NCBI GenBank assembly: GCA_947496145.1
Contig: CANMBS010000004.1
Location: 165,138 to 229,137, forward strand
Direction of reading: 5' to 3'
Length of the DNA: 64,000 nucleotides
Source of the DNA: an uncultured Pseudovibrio sp.
GTDB lineage: Bacteria; Pseudomonadota; Alphaproteobacteria; Rhizobiales; Stappiaceae
Part shown: piece by piece, positions 8,738 through 17,300 of the stretch
Numbering within the stretch: position 1 is the stretch's first letter
Layout of the letters: the number at the start of each line of letters is the position of its first letter
Translations under genes and position numbers: made by a program
The notes under the pieces: model-generated
Seen by the model: only the letters and a program-made list of their open reading frames with translations
What the model was told of the DNA's origin: nothing
The model's database searches: none

Positions 8738-10444
8738 GTGATCAAATCCTTAGTGGAGCAACCAGACAAACTTAAAGCCTCTGGTATCCCTGCCCTTTTG
8801 ATACCCTTCCTTGTTGTCAGTGCAAATGCTGCAACTTTGCCGCCGCTAAACCAGCTCATTCCGCCGCTTATCATTGAAAGCTGTCTGGACAAAACCAATG
8901 CAGCCCTCGATAGTCAGGAGTTCATCGATTGCCTGACGAACACAGTCACAAGACAACCAGCAGGCGAAAATATTTATCGCTCTGACCCAACACATCGCCC
9001 CTCAACAGCCAACCACATTTCCAATATGCCAGATCGGCTGGACGGAACCAATGTGGTTGCCTGCGCATCAAAAAACGCCAGTTACACCAGATGCACAATT
9101 TCAAACGCCAACCGCAATTATGTTCAGTTGCTGCGTCAAACCTCCAATGCTCTATGTAAGTTGAACGAAAGCTGGGGCGTTGCTCCCTCTCATATCTGGA
9201 CAGACAAAGGCTGTGCTGGTATTTTTTACGTCAGCAACAAGCCCTACAGCCGCAAAACTGTAACCACTATCAGCGCAAGCTCTTCCTCAGTAAAAAAGCA
9301 GATAAAAGCCGCAAATTCAGGTGGAAACATCATTTCAGTTCCGCAACTGCCTGAGTTCACGAAGGATGGCTGGCGCAAATGTGCGCTGGAGTTTCAGGTT
9401 TGTGAATTGCCATATCCAACAATGGTCCGCTTCGGCAAGCCGGGTGCGTTCTATGAAAGGTCTGCTAAAGAAGAAGTCCACTGCCGTACTGGCGTATTTG
9501 GCGACCCTGCACCATCCTCCCAAAAGGCTTGTTACTACAAGCTCAAGCAAGATGGCACTGCTCCACAGGCAACTCCACCAACACAGGTCGTCATACAAGA
9601 TCTTCCCCCTTTGGAAAACAGCCAGCTCGCCCCCCTCGATGACTTAGCACTCAGTGTAGCTGAGCCACTCTGGCAAGCCCGAAGCGCTTGCTCCAAACTT
9701 GGCAGCAAAATCATTGCGACTAAGAACAGCTTCATGGAGTTGCCTGTCGTTTACCTTGGCTTAGGCACCTTCGACAGCAGGCAGCAAAACCAGAAACCTG
9801 TGCTGGTACGCACGGGTGACAAACTGGCTGGTCGCGGGGTCTATCAGGAACAAGGACTGTACGTACCATTCAACTTCTCCTGCGCACTTGGCCGTAAAGG
9901 AAAAACCGCCCAGCACTTTGTTTTTCATCGCCAAAACAGCGATCCGATCACACAAGACCTCCTGCTAAATCCAGACGTTTTCTCAAGAGAGCCAGCTCCC
10001 CTTGAAGGCTTTGATGCCCCCTATGTCTGGGCTGCGGGTCTTCCTATTGGAGAAAGCAACAACAGAGGGGCCGTGCTGGTCCACGGTGTACCAGAAACCG
10101 ATGACATTGACTTTTACGCCCGCTGCCTTGTCGGCAGTGGTGATATAGAAATCATGTTTCAGCAAACAGTTCCAGCTCTCCAACAGGGTGACAGTCTTCT
10201 GATTTCACTAGCCACTCGCCGCTTCACAGAAAGCTATGTGGGCGTTGGCAGCGCGCTGGAACCAGAATCCGGCGTACCCCTTCCGCTGCTCACTCTCAGC
10301 AACGGCTCATCCCTATGGAACAGGATGGTGCTCGACAGGGAATTGCGGATCAATCTGGGCGGTCATGCCACTTACAACGTAAGCCTCAAAGGCAGTGCAA
10401 AACCAGTGCGCGACTTCATCAAGGCTTGCAGTTCAGGCACTTAA
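8738..10444 (+). CDS. Secreted DUF3011-like cysteine-rich protein
   Basis: About 568 residues. A short N-terminal hydrophobic stretch ending in VSANA-AT fits a signal peptide. A DUF3011-like module follows: CASKNASYTRC, then NALCKLNESWG and IWTDKGCAGIFYV, the C-x-C and W-x-GC pattern of that family. After it comes a second recognisable module (CALEFQVCELP, VRFGKPGAFYERS, FGDPAPSSQKACYY) seen in several secreted bacterial proteins and often near sugar-active enzymes. The C-terminal 270 residues are unrecognised and beta-rich. I prefer GTG at 8738, preceded by GAGAG; the frame is open from GTG at 8708. The gene ends 4 bp before the convergent AraC gene. Role unknown; an extracellular or periplasmic binding protein is inferred. 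Confidence 0.7.
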   Translation: MIKSLVEQPDKLKASGIPALLIPFLVVSANAATLPPLNQLIPPLIIESCLDKTNAALDSQEFIDCLTNTVTRQPAGENIYRSDPTHRPSTANHISNMPDRLDGTNVVACASKNASYTRCTISNANRNYVQLLRQTSNALCKLNESWGVAPSHIWTDKGCAGIFYVSNKPYSRKTVTTISASSSSVKKQIKAANSGGNIISVPQLPEFTKDGWRKCALEFQVCELPYPTMVRFGKPGAFYERSAKEEVHCRTGVFGDPAPSSQKACYYKLKQDGTAPQATPPTQVVIQDLPPLENSQLAPLDDLALSVAEPLWQARSACSKLGSKIIATKNSFMELPVVYLGLGTFDSRQQNQKPVLVRTGDKLAGRGVYQEQGLYVPFNFSCALGRKGKTAQHFVFHRQNSDPITQDLLLNPDVFSREPAPLEGFDAPYVWAAGLPIGESNNRGAVLVHGVPETDDIDFYARCLVGSGDIEIMFQQTVPALQQGDSLLISLATRRFTESYVGVGSALEPESGVPLPLLTLSNGSSLWNRMVLDRELRINLGGHATYNVSLKGSAKPVRDFIKACSSGT

Positions 10445-10448
10445 ACCA

Positions 10449-11231
10449 TCAGGTCTTAAAGTACTTTCCCGGTGTTGTCCCAAATGCCTTGCGAAACTGC
10501 GAGATAAACGGACTTGGCCCTTCATATCCCAGCTTAAAGGCCACGTCTCCTACACTTCGGCCCGTCGAAAGCAGCTCCAACGCCCGAAACAACTTCGCTT
10601 GCCCGCACCATTTTCGGTAACTCCACCCGGTCTCTTCCTGAAAGCGACGCTCAAACGTACGTTGAGACATGCGCGTTCGCTCCGCTGCATCAGCAAGGCT
10701 TGGCAGATGCGCAGGATGAGCCAGAATGGACCTGCACAAATCTTTGAGCAGCACATGATTGACAGGCATCGGCAACTGCAAGGGTGAGTCCGGCAGGCTC
10801 TTCAACTGATCAACAATCACCTGAGCAATACGTCCAACCGGGCCATCAAGAGCATAATCCCGAGGCGCTGCCATAAGTTCTTGTATCAACTCCCGCAATA
10901 ACGGCGTCACCTGAATGACAAGAGGCTTATCAGAAAGCCGCACTGACCAGTCCTCTCGTAAATAAAGAGACCTGAACTTGGTCTTAATCGGATAAGATCC
11001 CCGATGCTCCATATTGCTGGGAATCCAAAGTGCTCTTTCAGGTGGTACAACAAACGTTCCCGCCTCTGTAAATACCGTAGTAGCCCCTTGCAAAATATGC
11101 ACCAGCTGCCCGCGTGCATGCGAATGCATCTTCCCTTCAACACCCTGCTCTACATCCGCCGCATAGGCAACAATCGGCTGGGGGCGATCTTCATGGGGCT
11201 CTCCAAAAACGTCCGCGTGAATCGGCATCAC
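10449..11231 (-). CDS. AraC-family transcriptional regulator (cupin N-terminus)
   Basis: A 260-residue regulator with an N-terminal cupin-like sensor (HSHARGQLVHILQGATTVFT, residues 36-55) and a C-terminal AraC helix-turn-helix pair: SLADAAERTRMSQRTFERRF and later SVGDVAFKLGYEGPSPFI with FRKAFGTTPGKY. It is divergent from the MFS gene at 11336, with about 100 bp between starts, and most likely controls it. E. coli NimR, which regulates an adjacent exporter, has the same architecture and arrangement, but this does not fix the effector. The stop lies only 4 bp from the convergent DUF3011-like gene. Confidence 0.9.
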   Translation of the reverse strand: MMPIHADVFGEPHEDRPQPIVAYAADVEQGVEGKMHSHARGQLVHILQGATTVFTEAGTFVVPPERALWIPSNMEHRGSYPIKTKFRSLYLREDWSVRLSDKPLVIQVTPLLRELIQELMAAPRDYALDGPVGRIAQVIVDQLKSLPDSPLQLPMPVNHVLLKDLCRSILAHPAHLPSLADAAERTRMSQRTFERRFQEETGWSYRKWCGQAKLFRALELLSTGRSVGDVAFKLGYEGPSPFISQFRKAFGTTPGKYFKT

Positions 11232-11335
11232 ATACCTCTTGGCGACTTAACGATATTTTTTGGCAAACTAATGCTAACACGTAAATAAAGTTTTCGCTTA
11301 TTAAATTGCAAAGCCCTTTCATAACTTGAGGCCCC

Positions 11336-12553
11336 ATGACCAGTATTCTTAAAGATATCAGAGCGGACCGCCGCTCTCCGTTTGTGTTCCTTCTGGTTCT
11401 CACCATCGCATCACAGCTATCGTTCTCGGTATGGTGGACGCTAATTAATAACTTTGCAGTCAACACCCTCCACTTCACAGGTCAGGAAATCGGCATTCAG
11501 CAATCCATTCGCGAAATTCCCGGCCTGCTGGCATTCACTGTGGTCTTTATGCTGCTTCTTTTCAAAGAGCAGACCTTTACACTTATCTCACTGGGGTTAA
11601 TGGGCTTCGGAATTGCTATCACGGGATTTTTCCCATCAACCATTGGCTTTTATGTCACCACCCTGATCATGTCCTTCGGCTTCCACTATTACGAGACGCT
11701 CAAACAGTCGCTCTCGATCCAATGGCTGCCAAAGGAAAAAGCACCAGCTCTGCTTGGCGCGATCATCGGTGTCTCATCATTTGTGTCACTGTGTGTTTAC
11801 GGCGCTATCACTTTTAGCTGGAAGAGGTTTGACCTCGCCTACGATCAGGTCTTTCTGTGGGCTGGTCTTGCTGGACTGGCACTAACCATCTACGCAGCTA
11901 TGGCCTTCCCAAAATACAAAGCGCATGTGGAGCAGAACAAAAAACTCATCCTGCGCAAGCGCTATTGGCTGTATTATGCTCTCACCTTCATGAGCGGTGC
12001 CCGCCGACAAATATTCACGGTTTTTGCAGGCTTTTTGATGGTTGAGCGCTTTGGCTACGACGTGCATGAAGTTGCAATACTGTTCTTCCTGAACGGTGCA
12101 ATCAGCATGTTTCTTGCTCCGGCGATTGGCGTCTTTATTGGTCGCGTCGGAGAGCGCACAGCACTCACAGTGGAGTACATCGGGCTGATCATCGTCTTCA
12201 CATCCTACGCTTTCGTCAGCAATGTTTACATCGCAGGCGCGCTTTATGTAGTCGACCACGCTTTCTTCGCCATGGCTATTGCCATGAAAACATACTTTCA
12301 GAAAATCGCAGATCCGGCAGATATTGCCCCAACATCAGCGGTAGACTTCACCATCAACCACATCGCAGCTGTTGTGATCCCGGTGGTTTTTGGCACGATA
12401 TGGCTGTTCTCACCCGCTCTGGTGTTTATTGCCGGGGCAGCCATGGCCTTCATCAGTCTTATCTTAAGCCGTATGATCCCTCGCAACCCGAGAGCAGGCA
12501 ACGAAACCGTCTGGCCGTCCCCCCACCAACCTCAGACTGTCGGGGCTGAGTAA
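11336..12553 (+). CDS. MFS transporter
   Basis: A 405-residue major facilitator with roughly twelve hydrophobic segments, short loops, and a cytoplasmic Lys/Arg-rich loop between halves (EQNKKLILRKRYWLYY, about residue 200). It lacks a signal peptide and sits in the inner membrane. It is transcribed divergently from an AraC-type regulator and ends at a bidirectional terminator. The substrate cannot be read from the sequence; an efflux role is plausible given the NimR-like neighbour. Confidence 0.85.
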   Translation: MTSILKDIRADRRSPFVFLLVLTIASQLSFSVWWTLINNFAVNTLHFTGQEIGIQQSIREIPGLLAFTVVFMLLLFKEQTFTLISLGLMGFGIAITGFFPSTIGFYVTTLIMSFGFHYYETLKQSLSIQWLPKEKAPALLGAIIGVSSFVSLCVYGAITFSWKRFDLAYDQVFLWAGLAGLALTIYAAMAFPKYKAHVEQNKKLILRKRYWLYYALTFMSGARRQIFTVFAGFLMVERFGYDVHEVAILFFLNGAISMFLAPAIGVFIGRVGERTALTVEYIGLIIVFTSYAFVSNVYIAGALYVVDHAFFAMAIAMKTYFQKIADPADIAPTSAVDFTINHIAAVVIPVVFGTIWLFSPALVFIAGAAMAFISLILSRMIPRNPRAGNETVWPSPHQPQTVGAE

Positions 12554-12566
12554 AGATTACCGACAA

Positions 12567-12596
12567 AAAAGGCTGGCCTGCAATGACCAGCCTTTT
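12567..12596. terminator. Bidirectional rho-independent terminator
   Basis: AAAAGGCTGG at 12567-12576 pairs with CCAGCCTTTT at 12587-12596 around a 10-base loop. It has a T-run on either strand and serves the convergent MFS (+) and ferredoxin (-) genes. Confidence 0.9.
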
Positions 12597-12617
12597 CCAT
12601 AGAAACTCAGAAGCTAA

Positions 12618-12974
<357 letters not shown>

Positions 12975-13049
12975 TTACCTTCAGATACATCCACCAGCAC
13001 AGCTATTCAAGAACTTACCACCAGGATCAGGCAGGGATAGCTCAGATGG

Positions 13050-13391
13050 TTAAGCCTTTAGAAGCTGAGTAATACCTGAACAAACCTGAGTCACATGCTC
13101 CTCTACAACTGCCAGTTCTGGTAGGTCGCCTTGAGCAGCTAATGCTTCAGCGCATTCCAGCGCCTCTCCAAGCGCAAAAGCGCCCACTCCCCTCGCAGAA
13201 CCTTTGAAACGATGCAAGAGCCCACGAAGAACCTCCGGCTCCCGCGCAAGAACCAGCTCCCGTCGGAAATCCTCGATCTGCTGTGCAAATATCTCAAGGA
13301 CTTGTCTACGTAAATTCTGGTCGTTGAAAGTGACAGATAACAGATGCTTCTCGCATATAATCACTGTTGTTTCATGTAGTTCTTCAGCCAA
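13050..13391 (-). CDS. Stand-alone HPt phosphotransfer protein
   Basis: A 113-residue protein made of one histidine phosphotransfer domain. The phospho-accepting histidine is His60 in LLHRFKGSARGVGA, in the usual H-x-x-K-G-S context. Such proteins shuttle phosphate between hybrid kinases and response regulators. No kinase or receiver gene is adjacent. The frame begins at TTG 13391 with no clear Shine-Dalgarno, so the exact start is unsure. The SixA-like phosphatase 9 kb away is of a class that can dephosphorylate HPt domains, which is only a possible link. Alphaproteobacterial ChpT is different in size and sequence, so this is not ChpT. Confidence 0.85.
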   Translation of the reverse strand: MAEELHETTVIICEKHLLSVTFNDQNLRRQVLEIFAQQIEDFRRELVLAREPEVLRGLLHRFKGSARGVGAFALGEALECAEALAAQGDLPELAVVEEHVTQVCSGITQLLKA

Positions 13392-13666
13392 CGTGACGTA
13401 ACGCCTCCCGACACAACCAGATGACTCAAAGTTCTAAAGGTATTCGTCGAGTTGATTCGTCAGAGTGACTCAACGCCCACGCAAACACGACTCCAGAGAG
13501 ACTCGACCCGTCATTTCCCATAGGGGTTAAATTCTATTCCCCAAAACAAAACACAGATTTTTATTTTATGGTTAACAATGCGCTACCGCCCAGATTCAAA
13601 ACCAGACTCACAAACTTTCCACCAGCACTCACTGCCACCACACGTTAAAATTGACAAGCCACTCTG

Positions 13667-13963
13667 TTAAAGATGGTTAACAAGATTTCTCGATTTTCCA
13701 TCTCCCCCGAGCATCTCCCGCCCCTTTTCAGTTAGCTTGCATATGAGCCAATCCGGCTTCAACGGGTTGGAAAACCAAGGCTCCGCCCACCCTGCCGCAA
13801 TACAGGCCCGCACAGTTGCAGCTGGCACTTGCCGACCACTCTCATCAAACAGCGGCAACTTTCCACCTGCTTCGTTAAGACCTCGCCTTAACCATTTGAC
13901 TTGTGTGGGACTCGGGCGACTGGACCCTTTAGAACTGACTGGAGATTTTTCGCGATTAGCCAT
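13667..13963 (-). CDS. Small conserved hypothetical protein, possibly winged-helix
   Basis: A 98-residue basic protein beginning MANREKSPVS. The core TQVKWLRRGLNEAGGKLPLF...GRQVPAATVRACIAAGWAEPWF...WLICKLTEKGR has the helix-helix-strand pattern of a winged-helix DNA-binding fold, and closely similar small proteins are widespread in Hyphomicrobiales, from memory. The start at 13963 is chosen because GGGGGAAC lies before it; the open frame continues to 14020. It is divergent from the giant coiled-coil gene with 385 bp between. Function unknown. Confidence 0.7.
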   Translation of the reverse strand: MANREKSPVSSKGSSRPSPTQVKWLRRGLNEAGGKLPLFDESGRQVPAATVRACIAAGWAEPWFSNPLKPDWLICKLTEKGREMLGGDGKSRNLVNHL

Positions 13964-14095
13964 AGTAAGTTCCCCCCAAAATTGCGCCCTGTGACTTATC
14001 GTAGGACACCCAAAAATCACGGCGACTTCTGTTGTGCAGTCAACCGGATTGTGCCATTAGGTTAAGGGTAGCTGCAAGGTGAGGAAACTTAAATC

Positions 14096-14110
14096 TTAAT
14101 GCACCGTTAA
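14096..14110. promoter_or_regulatory. CtrA-like binding site
   Basis: TTAATGCACCGTTAA matches the TTAA-N7-TTAA consensus of the alphaproteobacterial cell-cycle regulator CtrA. It lies about 240 bp before the start of the growth-pole coiled-coil gene and is embedded in two copies of AATCTTAATG. The match is seen; the regulation is inferred. Confidence 0.45.
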
Positions 14111-14185
14111 TCTTAATGGTTCGCGGAGATTTTGAAAGCTCCCGCTTTTTGGCCCGAGAAGTTCAAGGTGCTCTTGTCCGGAGCT

Positions 14186-14212
14186 GCCAGAACAATTGGG
14201 GGAATTGTTGGC
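14186..14212 (+). other. Stem-loop in the 5' leader
   Basis: AACAATT (14191-14197) pairs with AATTGTT (14203-14209) around a GGGGG loop, extended by GCC/GGC across a two-base bulge. Flanking it, CAAGGTG at 14164-14170 can pair with either of two CACCTTG copies at 14247-14253 and 14266-14272. There is no T-run, so it is not a simple terminator. Confidence 0.5.
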
Positions 14213-14348
14213 TGTCTGCTGTTCTGGTGTTTCTGTTTGGGAGGAACACCTTGCGTTTTAGCAGGCACCTTGTAGCGGCGGCGCTAGCACAAAGGCGAAA
14301 TGATGTGCTGACGACCGGCGAGTAAAGAGTACGGACGCGAGGCGAGAT

Positions 14349-17300
14349 ATGGCGAACACCCCGAAGGCGAAAGCTCCATCGGAAGTGGCTCTGTCAGCGG
14401 TAGAAGAAGCCCTACAGGCGGATTTTGGCGCTCCACATGAGTCGATTTTATCAAGCGAGACGGAAAGCAAGAGCACAGACACACCAAAAATGTCTGCCAG
14501 CCCTGCTCAGGATGCAGGTTCTGCTCCGTCCTCCAGCAAAAAGCTGGCGCAACTGGTGGAGGAAGATCAGGCACCAAGACAGGTTCGCAAGCGCGGTCGC
14601 GGGGGACGCCCGCCAACCGCTAGCAACGATGACCGTCAGTCCATTGGTTCCCTGATGTTTGCCTTACAGCGCAAGCCATCCGCTGCACCGTTCTGGTTCG
14701 CATTTGCCGTCTCCTTTGTCTGGGCCAGTCTGGGCCTTGCCATGTCATGGGGCACATTTGCTGAGCAGCTCGAAAAGTCATCTTCATTCGCAGGCGTATT
14801 CGAAAACCCGACACTGGTGCTTGTCTCCGTCTTTATTGTTGTTCCAATTGCTTTTGTCTGGGTTATGGCCCTCATGTTCTGGCGCGCGCAGGAAATGCGC
14901 AACGTCGCACGGGGCATGACAGAAGTTGCCCTGCGTCTGGCTGAGCCGGAAGATGTTGCAAAAGAAAGCATCCTCAATGTTGGTCAGGCGATCCGCCGCG
15001 AAGCCGCTGCCATGGGTGACGGTATTGAACGTGCAATCGCCCGCGCCAGTGAGCTGGAAGTTCTCATTCATAAGGAAGTCTCTTCTCTGGAGAACTCCTA
15101 TAATGACAACGAACTGAAAATTCGCCGCCTGGTGGAAGAACTCGTCAGTCAGCGTGAGGCCATTCAGGCCAACGCAGAGCTGGTGCGCGAAACCATCTCC
15201 GGCTCCCATGAAAATCTTGCATCACAGCTCGCGAACACTTCAGAGGAATTCGCCTCCTCTGTAGATCGTGCCCGGGAACGCCTCACCGGTTCGATCGACG
15301 CCACGCTTGAGCAGATGACAAGCAAGATCGAAAACCGCGTCTCAGAAGTCACCGACAGCTTCACCGAAGCTGGTAGCGAAATGGTCTCCTCGCTGACCGT
15401 TCGTTCCGACGATTATGTTGAACGTCTCACATCTACTGGTTCCGAACTGGTAGAAACTCTTTCAGAAACAGGTACTAAGCTTTCTGAAACCCTTCACGAG
15501 CGCGGGTCTTCTATTAATGAAGAGTTCTCCTCCACGGCAAATTCCTTCATTGATAACCTGACCGAACGCGGCACCGACCTGAACAGCCGTCTTTCAGAAA
15601 CCTCTGAAGCACTTGTCGAAAATCTGGCAAACCGTAGCGATGAAATCACTGCTACCCTGTCAACTACAGGCACAACCATCGTTGACGGCCTGTCCGCACG
15701 CGGTAATGAAATCAGCGAACTGCTGGCAGAACGCGGTGACGCTCTGAATGCAACACTGGGCGCGGCTGGTGCAGAGCTGTCTGCAACCATCACGGATCAG
15801 ACCGAAGCCATGAGAAGTGTCCTGCATACGCAAGGCACCGAACTCACTGCATCCATCGAAGAAACCGTTTCTTCCGTAACCGCACAGTTTGTTGGTGCAA
15901 GCTCCGAGCTGACAGAAACTCTGGTCACCACCTCCGGTGATGTTGTTGGTCAGATCAATGCAGCCAACACAGAGCTGAACTCTACGCTGTCCACCGGCCT
16001 GAGCGAATTCACCACCAACATTTCCGAGACCAGCTCCGAACTTTCTCAGACGCTGGTGATCACCACATCAACAGTCACAGAGCAGCTCAACGAAGCAAAC
16101 GCAACGCTCTCCGACACACTAAATGTTTCCGTTCAGTCCATCAGTTCTGCGGCACAGGACGCAAGTACACTGGTCACTGGCGTGCTGAGCACGGGCGTTT
16201 CCGAGCTGACAACAAGCGTCACAACTGCAAGCTCCGAACTCGCCGAAGCTTTGGCGGCAACAACATCCACTGTTACCGAACAGATCAACGGTGCAAACGA
16301 TACCCTGACCGAAACGATGAACCTTGGCGTTGTTTCCATCAATCAGAGTGTCGAAACTGCTGGTTCTGAGCTAACAAGCACATTGCTCACCGCTTCTAAC
16401 GAAGTGACCGAGAAGATCACCACAGCCAACGACAACCTGACAGAAACCCTGAAGGGCAGCGTTGAAACCATCACCCGTACGGTTGATGGCGTCAGCGGTG
16501 AACTCTCCCAGTCTCTGGATAGCGGCGTCGAACTTCTCTCTCAAAGCGTTACTAGCACAACCGCTGTAATTGCTGAAACAATGGATGCAAGTGCTTCCAG
16601 CTTTACAGCCTCTGTTACAGGTGCAACTGCCAACATCACCGATGCACTGGAAGACGGCGTATCCAGCCTCAGCGCAACTGTCTCTGGCGCAAAAGAGCAG
16701 ATCTCCGGCACTCTGGAAGAAGGCGTTGTTTCTCTAAGTGAAACCGTCAACTCAGCAGGCTCCCAAATCTCCACGATTATGGACAGCGGCGTTGGCAGCC
16801 TGACAGACAGTGTTAAAACTGCAAATATCATCCTGTCTGAAACCATCGACAGCGGTGTGGGCACTCTCAGTGAAACAGTCACCTCTGCCAGCTCCCTGAT
16901 CTCTACGATCATGGACAGCGGCGTTGGTAACCTGACGGACACCGTCAAAACTGCAAATACCATCATGTCCGAGACAATGGACGCTGGCGTTGGCAGCCTC
17001 AATGAGACGGTCAATTCCGCAAGCTCCCAGATCTCCGCGATTATGGACAATGGCGTCGGCAGCCTGAACGAGACCGTCAACACAGCAAACGCTCAGCTCA
17101 CCGACACACTGAACCTCACAGTCACATCTGTTGCAGACCAGTTTGGTTCCGCGAACTCGCAGCTGCATGAAACTCTCGGTACCACCATTTCTGGCGTTAC
17201 CGAGCACTTCACCGCAGCAAGCACTCGTCTGTCTGACGAACTTCTTACACGCGGCGAAGAAATCAACGCCAACCTGTCTCTTACCAGTGGCCGCCTGATC

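Larger units (their letters stand above)
13964..14348. other. Divergent intergenic region and leader of the giant coiled-coil gene
   Basis: This 385-bp spacer holds the promoters of both flanking genes, a CtrA-like site, direct repeats of AATCTTAATG near 14092 and 14109, and a strongly structured stretch at 14164-14272. No coding sequence is supported; the frame at 14116-14325 lacks a ribosome binding site. Confidence 0.6.

Noticed and set aside
14116..14325. Possible 69-codon leader peptide before the giant gene
   Set aside because: No Shine-Dalgarno, and its sequence overlaps the hairpins; coding pattern absent.
16584..17111. Regular 66-bp repeats considered as a CRISPR-like or satellite array
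   Set aside because: The units are in frame, diverged, and code for helical repeats; there are no unique spacers.
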